Source of the DNA: Gnetum montanum
Taxonomy: Eukaryota; Streptophyta; Gnetopsida; Gnetales; Gnetaceae
DNA: 64,000 nucleotides
Reading direction: 5' to 3'
NCBI GenBank assembly: GCA_015680685.1
Contig: MNCI01030582.1
Coordinates: forward strand, 364,519-428,518
Below the pieces are notes generated by a model. It was not told the origin of the DNA, ran no database searches, and worked only from the letters and a program-made list of their open reading frames with translations. The position numbers and the translations under genes were made by a program. Below are positions 21,712 to 32,089 of the stretch, piece by piece (within the stretch, counting starts at the first letter, position 1; every line of letters begins with the position of its first letter).

Positions 21712-23220
21712 CTTTTAAGAAAATTTGAATGAAAAAGAGTAGAAATATAGCATATATGGGAAGGAGTTGAATGTTATCCTTCAAGAAATCAAGCATGAAA
21801 GGAATTAGGTGTTGCTCAAGAAGTTCTCTTTGATGATGGATCATAAAGAACTTTAGTTTCTCAATTTTCAAAAGACGTTAAGTGCTAAACACATGAAGTG
21901 GATTGTACAATTGCAAGAATTAAATTTTGTGCTCAAGCATAAGAGTGAGAAAGTTAATGTGATGGCTAATGCATTGTCTATGGTGCATGTGGTGAATTTC
22001 AATGTACCTCATTTAGAAGGTATGAATAATTTTACAAATTTCTATAAACATGATTATGATTTTGGATAGGTTTGGAGAAGACCTAAGGAATTATTGTTGA
22101 GTAGGATAGACCAATGAAGGAATTATCATATTTATGATAAACTATTATTCAAGAATGGCAAGGTATGTATTACTAATTATGATTTTCAAAGAAGATTTTG
22201 TTAAAATGCAATGTGGTAGCATGGAAAGTTATATGGGTAGGGATAAAACAATGAAACTTATGGGTAGGAGGTTTTTTTAACTTGGAATGATATTTGAAGT
22301 CTCAAAATTTATAAAGAATGTTTGAGACATATTAGAAATTTAGAGTATGTAAAGAAGTGTATGGATATTTTATACATTTTTTAATTCCCAAAAGTTCATA
22401 AGAAAGTGTATCAATGGACTTTGTCAGTGGAAATCCAAAGACAAAGTTAAAACAATGTTATTTTTGTTATGATAGATAGGTTCTCTAAGATACCACACTT
22501 CATTCATTGCAAAAAGGTAAGTGATGTTTCTCATGTTGTCAATTTTTTTCTAGCATGTTTTGAACTTGTATGAAATTTATTTGAATATTTTTAGTAATAG
22601 AAACTCTAATCTCACTCATCATTGTTGGAGGTTCCTTTAGAAAATATTAGAAACAAAATTAAATTTTCCTAGTGCATGTCTTTCATAATTTGATGGCCAA
22701 ACCAAAGTGGTAAATAAATACTTGCTGAATATTTTTAGGTGTTTATATGATGGATAGTCCACTAAGTGGGAAAATTTATTATGTCATGGTGGGATTTTTT
22801 ACAATAATACTTTTTATATTACTAGTGGTAAAATTTCATTTGATATGAATTATAATTTTTATCCAAAGATGGTTAACAATGTAAGGAGATTTAAGGAAGA
22901 AGCTTAAATAAGTGTTGATTTTATTCAAAAGATGAAGAATCTTCATACACAAGTAAAGGAAAATCTTAAGAATAAGGATATAGAGAGAGTTCTAAAGAGG
23001 GCTGAGAATAATTAGAAGCCTAACTTCACTAATGGTAATCTAGTTTAGATGAAGTTAAAGAAGAAGAGGTTGAGAGGTGTCAACTTATCAAAGTTGAAAA
23101 CTAGGAAGATGGATCCTTTCATAATAAAGACCAAAATTAATTATAATATTTTTTAGAATGACTTAGAAAATGATATGGATATGTATTTTTTATTTAATTT
23201 TGTAGATCTTATGCATTAAC
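21712..23220 (+). pseudogene. pol: Chromovirus-type RNase H-integrase fragment
   Basis: Highly decayed Ty3-gypsy pol. Blocks in order: the end of RNase H with 'KHMKWIVQLQELNFVLKHK' and 'VNVMANALS' (about 21885-21980); the 'GRDKTMKLM' block of the integrase zinc region (near 22230); the 'SMDFVSG.PKT' start of the integrase core (near 22410); 'IDRFSKIPHFI.CKK' (near 22470-22520); and a C-terminal 'GNLV.MKLKKKRL' segment (near 23030-23070). These forms are typical of chromoviruses rather than Athila/Tat. A purine tract near 23265-23274 may mark the element's 3' end. Upstream RT is absent. Confidence 0.7.
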
Positions 23221-24927
23221 ATGGACTAATAGATTGAATTCATATAGAGTAGCATTGATGAATTGAAGAGGGGGATATTAACAAATCTAAACCTTCAATG
23301 GAGAGGAAGGCAATCATACTTAAGAGAAGAGAAGCTTGAAGAACTTATGGAAGAAAGAGGAATGAATACTTAATCTATTGGAAGGATCAAGTTATTAATG
23401 ATTTTATATGGATATATGGAATCAAACTTGCTAAGTGCAAGATCACTTCTACCCATGCTCCCTTGTTCACACAAGTTTAATTTTTGAATGGTGGGAGAGC
23501 TACTATAAGAACAACTCTTTTGATCCACTTTCCAATCCATATATGTGGTTTTTATAGGTTTTAAATATGAATAGAAGATGTTCCAAGTGATTGGGAGACA
23601 TCTATCTTGCAAGATGAGGAGACATCTCTCCCTTACTATAGACGTCTCAAGTAAAACATCTAAAACTAGAAGGAGATGTCTCACTCCAATAAAGGAATTC
23701 TCCTAGAACCAAGAGACATATCATCTTAGAGCTTAGGATGATAGTAATATGTCTCTCCAAGGAAATAAATATCTCATATGACTAGGAAAACTTTTGAGTT
23801 CCTAGTTCCAAGTTACAAAACAACTGAAATAAGATAAAAAGGATAGAACTAGCTAGGAGTCTTAAAGTTAATCTTGAAAAACATTTTTAAGGGTTTTTAT
23901 CTTTAATTTTTAATAAATAAATTTTTTTGTTTCATGTTTCATAACATAGAGAGTGGCATGAGAGCACATGTCTAGAAGTCCATGAGTATGTACATATCTC
24001 TAAGGTCAATTATGTATATTTGGTGTTTATGTCTCATATATGTATTATGTGTTTGGATATTCATATTATTTTTATTTAAGATATCTCATTTTTCTGAGCC
24101 TTACATTAATAAAAATCATTGTGTGATTGTAAAGCCTCATGCTCTGTAATATCAATAAGTGTATATAAGTGATTTGGAATCTTTATGGATTGTGGAACCA
24201 CTACTTGTGATCTTCTATAAGTTAATTGAAGATAATTAGTTTTCTTATTTTCTAGCATATTGAATTGTATTTATAATATTTGGATTTATTGAATTCAAAA
24301 GATTTAGAAAACAAATAGAATGACCCTACTCATCACATACATAAGAATCAAAGCATATCACATTCTCAATGTAGAATCCCATGTGTCTATGAATCATCGA
24401 GTCCTAATACCTATATAATTAAAACTCCAACAAATGAGTGATTAAAATAAAATAAATTATAATACCAAATAAAATTTATAAATATGAATGTTAAACACAA
24501 TAATTAACTATGTAAATAAGCATAAAAAAACATAAAGCCTTTAAAGCTTTAAAGCATGTCCAAATAGATAGTACAATTCAAAAGCATAGGCTACACAAAC
24601 AAGACATTAAAGATTTCAATCATAAGACATATACCCTAGGAAGGGATATCTAGAATTGAGAGTTACAAAGTGTAGGGTGGGGATGGGATAGAAGTGCTTG
24701 TGAATGAGAGAGATTTATTCTCCCTTATTAGCTTATTCATTAATAGGTTTCAAGTTCAAGACTTATATGTGGTATATGAATATGAAAAAATTAATTTTAT
24801 TTGCACTTAGGCATATACTAATGAGATCATAGTTCAATTTAGAATTCTATTACAAAAGTGAAAGTTTTGTTTTAGAAATTGATATGTTTTAGTATCATAT
24901 TAAGAACATAGCCCTAGGTTATATATT
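23221..24927. other. Non-coding AT-rich stretch, possible LTR remains
   Basis: No coding region recognised. AGAGGGGGATATT near 23267-23279 could be a polypurine tract with a chromovirus LTR after it, but no LTR partner is in the window. The stretch also holds a minus-strand promoter-like cluster at 23549-23780, listed separately. Confidence 0.4.
23549..23780 (-). promoter_or_regulatory. Minus-strand AGACATCT array with TATA
   Basis: Several AGACATCT, AGATGTCT and one intact AGACGTCT-type site (near 23640) lie between about 23580 and 23780. On the minus strand they are followed by CCTATAAAAACC near 23558-23549. The order matches the copia-like LTR promoters, but downstream similarity to them was not evident. 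It may be part of a related LTR in reverse orientation. Confidence 0.4.
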
Positions 24928-25378
24928 ATAACATCTATATGATTAGACTTAAAACCTATGTTTTATTAACTGTTATTTTATGCTTTATTTTATCATAAGT
25001 TTATTTTTAATTATAACATAGTCTATGATACAATAATATATTTTTAGTAGTAGCTTAATGATAGTAATGACTAAAGAACTTTCTCTTTATGCTTGATGAG
25101 ATTTAAACTAAAGACCTTTTATATTAATTTTTATGCATCTTAAGGTTTGAATACCCAATCCTTGCTTACATGTGATACATTGGTATTTTATTAATAATTT
25201 ATTTTACTAATTCTTTTATTATTTTTACTTTTGGATTAATCTTTTATTATTTCTCTAATATTAGTTGGTCTAGATAGACAGATTGGAAGAAAGGTGGTGG
25301 TTCTTTACTAGTACTTTATTTATATGTTATGGCCATATTTTAAGATTATTTAGAATAAAGTAATCATATAGTAATAAT
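24928..25378. repeat. Left flank of repeat interrupted by element B
   Basis: About 450 bp closely similar to 35952-36398. The shared sequence includes GATTAGAC..AGAACCTATG, TTATGCTT and GATACATTGGTATTTTATTAATAATTTATTTTA. The homology resumes at 31868 after element B, so 24928-25378 plus 31868 onward is one repeat copy filled by B. Confidence 0.8.
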
Positions 25379-26456
25379 TATTGACCTTTTAATATGTTAA
25401 AACCTTCAGGGAAATGAAGAACATAGAATGTATGTGGGAGATGATAATTTTGTAGGACATGAAAAATAACTTCAAAAAGAGATTTGAGAACTCAAGAAAA
25501 TGAGATCTACATCAAGATGTCAAAATGAAGACTACATGGATAAGATGAGAGCATGGATTAAAATAAATTCTACAAGTCAAATGAAGTTTCTTTAAGAACT
25601 ACCAAGAAGATAAATTGACAAGAAAATTCCTCAAAATTCAAAGTTTAAAAGTTAAGTAGATGTCTTAGAAAGACAACAAACATCTATCCTCCATAGTAAA
25701 CATATTATAGTAGATTTCTCATAGTAGACATCTTACATTCCATGTAGATGTCTCTCCTACATTGAGGAAAGTCTTAGATAGACATATCAACTTTGAAGTA
25801 GACATCTACACTAGTTGTTTGGTACTTTTTGCATGAATTTTGAGGACTTTTTGAAAACTCCAAGGCTATAAGATAAAGTTAAAATCTTGGGAATTGTGCA
25901 AGTACTATTCACCATAAGTTCTTCATTGTCTATTCTAAGCAATTCTATTCTTCATCTTCATTATAACATCATTTTCTTGATTGTAATTGTACTGAGCTTC
26001 AAGTACAAGGATCAATAAATTTAGTTATACTCTTTTCTTTCTTTCTTGTAGCCCTACAGGGCTAATGTTCTTCTTGCAAGAAGACATCTTTGTTGAACTT
26101 GCTAGGATCTTGCAAGATTAATTGGTTTTGTGGCATCAAAATACTCCAGAGAAGAGATTAATTTTATAAAGGTTGTGGGATTATCTAAATCAAATTTTGA
26201 GCTTGTTGGGACCTTGCAAGGTTGAATGGTTTCACAGTGACAAAACACTTTAGAGTGGAGCTTAAAGTTTATACAAGAAGTGGTGCCCTTCAAATCATAT
26301 TTTTGAAGAAAAAAAGTCAATATGTTCATGGATTCTACCATTTGAGTATGGATGTACCCAAGTTGGGAAACCACATAAAATTTGGTGTGTTTTTGTGGCT
26401 AGTGCAATTTTAATTAGGTAACTTATTCAACCCACCTTCTAAGTTCTCAATTCACA
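25379..26456 (+). mobile_element. 5' LTR of element B
   Basis: 1078 bp, starting TATTGACC (from TGTTGACC) and ending TTCACA. AGACATCT/AGATGTCT sites span 25655-25812 and TATAAGAT lies at 25867. It aligns along its length with the 3' LTR; terminal TG to TA is a G-to-A change. Confidence 0.85.
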
Positions 26457-26458
26457 AG

Positions 26459-26470
26459 TGGTATTGAAGC
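26459..26470 (+). other. Primer-binding site, initiator tRNA-Met type
   Basis: TGGTATTGAAGC lies two bases after the LTR. The usual plant site is TGGTATCAGAGC. Nine of 12 bases match and all three differences are transitions. Confidence 0.65.
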
Positions 26471-26512
26471 TTGGTACTCTCAAGTTCATGCTTAAACTTT
26501 CAAGAGTGAACT

Positions 26513-27960
26513 ATGGAGGGAAGATCCTACATAAAGCCACCAATGTTCAATGAGTTTGATTTTGCATACTAGAAGGCAAGGATGTACGGTTTCTTTAAGT
26601 CCATGGAATTTGAGGTATGGGTGTCAATATTTGAAGGCTATGTACCACCCATCAATCATGCCTAAAAAGTTCTCAAACCATAGAACAAATGGAAAACTAA
26701 AGAAAAAGATAAGTTAATGTATGATTCTAAAGCAAAAAATTGTTAGTATTGTACATTAAATAAATTTGAATTTAATAGAATAAATGGATGTAAGATTGCT
26801 AAGGAAATTCAGGAAACCTTAGAGGCTACCAATGAGGGTACATCTATAGTTAAACAATCAAAAATTTAAGTATTTCAAAGTGAATATGACAAACTTAAGA
26901 TGAACGAAGGTCCAAAGATTAAGGATTATTTTTGTAGGACAGATGATCTTGTTGTAGTAATTAGGAGTATAGGAAAGGACTTTCCTGAAAGTGTTGCAAT
27001 TATAAAAATGACTAGAACAATATAACTTGAATTTAGACCCAAGGTCATAGCCATGGAAGAAATCAAAGAATTTTTGATCCTTAAACTTTAGAAGCTTCAA
27101 AGTGCTTTAATTTATTATGAGATGAATCTCACAAGTAAAGGAGTGATTAAGGAAATCCTATTGCTTTAAAATCAACATTGAAAAAGGAGCAGGTTGAACA
27201 AGAGATGAATAGTGAAGACAAAATATCTCTTCTATAAAGAAGAGTTCAAAGACTCCTTGCAAGAAAAGGAAGAAGCTTCAATCCACTAGGGCCAAATCAA
27301 TCCAAATGTAAGGAAAAAGGTAAAAATTCTATGATTTCTAATTTTGATGCATTTTCCATAGAATGTTGGATATGTGGTGGAAGAGGCCATGTGGCCTCTG
27401 AATGTCCTAGCACTAGCAGGTTGCAATGAAGAGATAAGACTAAAGAGAATATGAAAAAAAAACTTCTACACAAGCTAGGATGAGGGAGAAAAAAGTAAAG
27501 AAGTGGTTGATGACACTATGAGAGATTCACATCTCATCTATATGGCTTTCACAAATGATGATCACACAACCAAAGATGAGGACCAAGCATTTGAAACTAA
27601 TGAGAAAAGGTATGATCTTTTGTATAATGAACTATTTTCCTACCAAAGTCTTTGTATGCAACTAAAAAGGACTATGAAATAAAAATATCAATATTTATCT
27701 TTACTTGATACGATATATTTAGACCTCATATAAAAAAACTTATACGTAAGGACTGAGAATGAAAATGTAACCTTGTCTTGTAAGCAAATGAAAAAGGAAC
27801 TTGCAAACATCAAATTGGTGAATGAAAGACTAGTCAATGGCAAAGAATCCCTTCACATCATACTAGGAAAATGAAGAATTTTACATGATAAAAGTGCACT
27901 AGGATTTTGGCAAGAAGAAGCATCTACGCAAGATTCATCCAAACAAGAGACTACTCCACA
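26513..27960 (+). pseudogene. gag: Element B gag (Ty1-copia type), decayed
   Basis: Copia-type Gag, the capsid protein. The start is ATG at 26513 shortly after the primer site. The first part has the copia gag pattern 'F..F.YAYWKARM..FFKS' (here broken by a TAG) and a helical 'YDKLKMNEGPKIKDYFCRTDDLV' region near 26880-26950. An intact zinc knuckle C-W-I-C-x4-H-x4-C lies at 27364-27405, typical of nucleocapsid RNA binding. A C-terminal helical tail follows, with 'MAFTNDD' near 27541 and 'YDLLYNELFSYQ'. Stops interrupt it many times. The inverted relative is at 16670-17271. Confidence 0.75.
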
Positions 27961-28439
27961 AAATTGAAACATCAACTAATACTACATTTAAACAAAGAGT
28001 AATTCAAAGGTTTGATCACTTTAATAGAGAGATATATTACTATTGAAATAGGTTTGGAAATAAGCAATGGGATTGTAATTTAAAATATTTTCACATGAAC
28101 ACTTGGTTATATCATAAGACTCCTTGGTCTTATCAAAATACACCTAGGAAGGAAGTTTTGCAAGATACGAATAAATGAAGGAAAAATCAAAAGAACATGG
28201 AGGTGTGAAGAATTAAATAAAATAAAGGAAATGAAAGAACCCTCATCAAAAAATTTGTAAAATGGAGCCAAACATAAGAAATAAAGCAAATCTGCATGAA
28301 AGGAGGTACTTCAAAAAACTAATCTTATTCACAAGCTTCTTAAATATCTTCATCTCCATCAACAAGCAAGGTAAGTAGAGGTATGTCTTCATTTCATTCA
28401 AAATTTCCTTTGAGATTATATTCCATGATAATAATACCC
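27961..28439. other. Element B spacer, no gene
   Basis: Non-coding sequence between gag and the internal promoter. Minus-strand frames here have no recognisable domain. Copia protease/integrase would be expected at this point in an autonomous element but is absent. Confidence 0.5.
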
Positions 28440-28627
28440 TAGACCTTTCATTGCTAAGATGTCTACCATTAGACATCTACATCATAAGTTACATGTCTAT
28501 CCATAGACATCTACATCATAGGTTAGGCATCTACCTAACTTTAATTTAGATGCAGCATGGACATCTACCAGTTAAGATAGACATCTATATTTTTGTAAAA
28601 ATGCATCAATAGTCATGATTACATAAA
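28440..28627 (+). promoter_or_regulatory. Internal promoter of element B
   Basis: At least six AGATGTCT/AGACATCT-type sites lie between 28448 and 28590, several as TAGACATCTA. An ACATAAATAC sequence near 28623 is the TATA candidate. The same motif fills the U3 regions of this element's LTRs. ORF2 starts about 350 bp downstream. The inverted relative (15700-15905) keeps a better TATA box, TATAAAAG. Function is inferred. Confidence 0.6.
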
Positions 28628-28980
28628 TACAATCTTTCATTTCCCCCTCATTTTCCCACATCTAACTGTAGATGACCAAGGATAGACAACCAAGGCTTCT
28701 CGGATAACAATGATTTGTGCATTTTTCATCCAAATTGAAGGCCCAAAAGAAGATTAGAATGACCAAGGATCCTTCTAGAATTAGCAAGAATTCAAAAGAA
28801 TTTTCTTCCAACACTGCAAACTCTTACACTTCTTAGTTTTTCTCCACTAATGTCCAACACAAATTTGAGGTAACTTGTTCTATTACCATTATCTCTAAGA
28901 GGTCTATTTGTTTTTAGCAATGATGTTAAAAATAACTCATAGCATTCTTTCAAGTATTGAACTAGATAACAATTATTTCC

Positions 28981-30420
28981 ATGAACTTCTGTGTTCTTGA
29001 AATTATCATTAGGGAATTTTATAGTAATATTTTAATCTCTAATGATAGTGTTGGTGCTTTTAGCACCACTATTAATGGATTGTTGATTGATGTCACCCCT
29101 CAAGTTGTAAATGCTATCTTTGGGATTTCTAGTTTAGATGTTTATATGATTACTATACTCTTCATGACTAATATTTTTACAAATGGTGTAATCCTTGTGT
29201 CCCATGATTAGTTTTATGATGCTTTGTTTAGGTAGTCTATATCCTTGTGTAGTGGAGAAGTTTTTAGGAGTTAGATGCCTTTAGATGCTTCTATCCTTTC
29301 CCTCATTGTTATGTTTAATATTATAGTAAAATGGGGAAGATACAAGTATTTATTGCCAACTCAAGCCTTTATTCTTTATTATCTACTCACTAGGTAGCCA
29401 CTAGACATAGGACATATTCTAATTTAAAGACATGTTAGGACTCTTCACTAGGGAGAGAGTCTATGGGCACTGTCACCTTATTAGTGTGTTGATCTATCAG
29501 AGAGGTGTTTCCATTCTTGATATGCCTTTTCTTAAAGGAAAGAGGTGCCTTGATGAGTATTTGGAGAAGTGGAGCTTCACCCATATTGAGGTAGAAGAAA
29601 GTAGCACAAAGCCATAGAAGCCAAGGAATAAGGAATCTACATCACCATCTTGGACCTCTCCTTAGTTAAGAAGATCCAAATTAATTAGTGATTAGATGAG
29701 ATCCATCCATAAGAAGCTACTCAAGCCATTTTCTCATACCATTCGGATGATTGGTAGGAACCTCTCTTACCTTTGTAAGAGAATGAATGCAACTGGAGCT
29801 CCTATTCCTCTAGATGGGTAGCAATTTATGGAGATCATCACTCCTGCCATCTTAGATAGTGAGGAGGACTATCTAGCCCTAGCTAGATACTCAGTAGTAG
29901 CTAGGCCATCCTAGGCATATGACTTAGGAAATGCATCTCATTCAAAGGAGCTTGATGTACCATCTACATGATTTCAGGGAAATATTCCTAATCCTATGTA
30001 GTTGGGTCCTAGTTCATACACTTCTCATGACACAATAGAATTTTTAGTAGTAGGCCATGGAGTGAAAAATTAGGATTTCTTCTTCTCAAAGGAGACCAAT
30101 AGGCCCCATCACATATCAGAGGAAGGGTACTTCATCCTTCTCTTAGCAAGATCTAACACATCCATCCACTTCATCCTAGTTTTAGGTGAAGATTGATCCT
30201 AGGAGAGCTCCTATCCATGTTTCATTGTCTGATGATGATGATGATGATAATGATGAGTAGCACATCTCTAGTTCTAGCATTAGTAATGATGATGATGAGG
30301 AGGATACTGACCAACCTTCTCATGTAGTAATTGCTTCTGATGATGAGTTTGATGATTCTATCAAGATTAGTAACTAGATGGTCTACTAGTGATTCCTCCT
30401 TTTAGGTGATGTCTAAAATG
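28981..30420 (+). pseudogene. Element B accessory ORF2, decayed
   Basis: Reading frame relic after gag, of unknown function. N half (28981-29211): 'IREFYSNILIS' and 'PQVVNAIFGISSLDVY'. C half: 'SLIVMFNIIVKW' and 'LDIGHIL' (about 29300-29420). A Ser/Asp-rich tail with runs of Asp codons follows (about 30220-30300). The order and pattern resemble the 'putative plant transposon protein' domain as I know it; no search was possible. Stops are mostly TAG where relatives suggest Gln or Trp. It occupies the space where pol would normally lie. A second copy is split across 15069-15353 and 17302-18470. Confidence 0.7.
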
Positions 30421-30775
30421 AGGGAGAATTTTTTTCTTAGTTTTTGTGAACATTTGAGGCATTTATGGATCTTGTGAACAATGTATACAGGTTTATATGG
30501 AAATATGGACATGTATCTTGGCCTCTATATATGATGGCGGATAGTAGTATTGTTATTGATCATATCATGTTATACACAGTTTGGCATTTTGACAATTTAT
30601 GAAGACATCCTTGTGTTATCTTTGTTTTAATAGCATTGTCTTGAGTCTTTTAATTTCATTCCTACATTACCCTCAACTACCATTTAAATTTATTTCTCTT
30701 AAATTCTTTTATTATTTATCATTTAATTTCTTTTTATGCTCTGAATATACTAATCCAATTTCTTAAGTTATCATC
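30421..30775. other. 3' untranslated stretch of element B
   Basis: AT-rich, no coding signal, ending at the polypurine tract. It parallels 18471-18888 of the related element. Confidence 0.5.
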
Positions 30776-30789
30776 AAAAGGGGGGAGAC
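30776..30789 (+). other. Polypurine tract of element B
   Basis: AAAAGGGGGGAGAC lies immediately before the 3' LTR start TGTTGACC. Clear plus-strand primer position. Confidence 0.85.
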
Positions 30790-31862
30790 TGTTGACCTTT
30801 TGGTACATTAAAAACTTGAGGAAAATGGAGAATATAGAATATATGTGCTAGATGATGATTTTGCAAGACATGAAAAAGAACTTGAAAAAGAGATATGAGA
30901 ACTTAAGGAAATAAGATCTATGTCAAGATGTCAAAATAAAGATGACATGGACAAGATGAAAGCATGGATGAAAATGAAGTATACAAGTCAAATGAAGATG
31001 CTTTAAGAATTTCCAAGAAGACAAATTGATAAGAGAATTCTTTAGAATTCAAAGTTCAAAAGCTAGGTAGATGTCTTAGAGAAACACTAGACGTCTATGC
31101 TTCATAGTATAGATCTCACAATAGACATCTTACTTTATAGATAGATGTCTCTCCTACATTGAAGACAATCTTAGATAGACTTCTTAACTTCAATGTAGAA
31201 GTCTACACTAGCCATTTGGTAGCCAATACATGAACTCCAAGGAGTTTTTTGAAACTCTAAGGCTATAAAATGATATCAAAATCTTGGAAATTATGCAAGT
31301 ATTATTTACAAAAAGCTCTTCATTATCTATTCTAAGTAATTCTATTTTTTCTCTTCATTGTAACATCATTTTACTTAGTGTAATTGTACTGAGCTTCAAG
31401 TACACAGATCTACAAAATTAGTTACACTCTTTCCTTGTTCATTTTTTCCTTGTAGCCCTATGGGGTTGATGTGCGTCTTGCAAGATGACATCTTTGTTAA
31501 GGTTGTCAGGATCCTACGAGATTGAGTGGTTTTGCGATGTTAAAACATTCTAAAGTAGAGATCAATTTTGTAAATGTTATGGGATCCTAAAAACCATAAT
31601 TGGAGCTTGTAGAAACCTTGCGGGGTTAAGTGTTTTCACAATGATGAAACTCTCCAAAGTAGAGCTCAAAGCTTGTACAGGGAGTGGTCTCCTTCAAACT
31701 ACATTTTTGATGAAACAAAGTCTAGAGTTGTGCATGGATTCTACCCTTTGAGTGTGGATGTGCACAAGTTTGGAAATGATAGAATATTTGGTATGCTTTT
31801 TTATCTAGTGCAATTTTAATTGAGGAACTTATTCAACCCCCCTTCTAAGTTCTTGATCCATA
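30790..31862 (+). mobile_element. 3' LTR of element B
   Basis: 1073 bp, starting TGTTGACC and ending TCCATA (from CACA/CATA). AGATGTCT/AGACGTCT/AGACATCT sites span 31070-31205, and TATAAAAT lies at 31264. It aligns with the 5' LTR throughout. The intact TAGACGTCTA near 31088 is probably the ancestral motif. Confidence 0.88.
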
Positions 31863-31867
31863 ATAAG

Positions 31868-32089
31868 ACATGCTCAATAATTGGATTTTATTCAAGCTAT
31901 TCTTCTATTTTATCTTAAAAAATATTCTTAATTATGTGGTCTTATTTTAATGTTTTGTTGTTTATTTTAGTCCATTATTTGGCCACTAAGCCCATTTTGT
32001 GAATACATGTTATCCAATTTTAAGAAAATAGATTCTTAATTTTTTATTTTAGAATTTCCAAAATCTTACCTATCATCATCATCATAGGC
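31868..32089. repeat. Right flank of repeat interrupted by element B
   Basis: Continues the repeat broken at 25378. 'TTTTAAGAAAATAGATTCTTAATTTTTTATTTTAGAATTT' (around 32020-32060) is matched at about 36555-36585. The remainder of this copy continues beyond the LINE coding relic to about 34450. Confidence 0.7.

Larger units (their letters stand above)
25379..31862 (+). mobile_element. Copia-like element B with both LTRs, no pol
   Basis: Complete boundaries: 5' LTR 25379-26456, primer site 26459-26470, gag 26513-27960, internal promoter 28440-28627, accessory ORF2 28981-30420, polypurine tract 30776-30789, 3' LTR 30790-31862. Flanks ATAAT (25374-25378) and ATAAG (31863-31867) form a 5-bp target-site duplication with one change. 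The empty-site paralogue reads ATGAG at 36394-36398. No protease, integrase, RT or RNase H was found between gag and the 3' LTR, so B appears non-autonomous. Confidence 0.8.
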
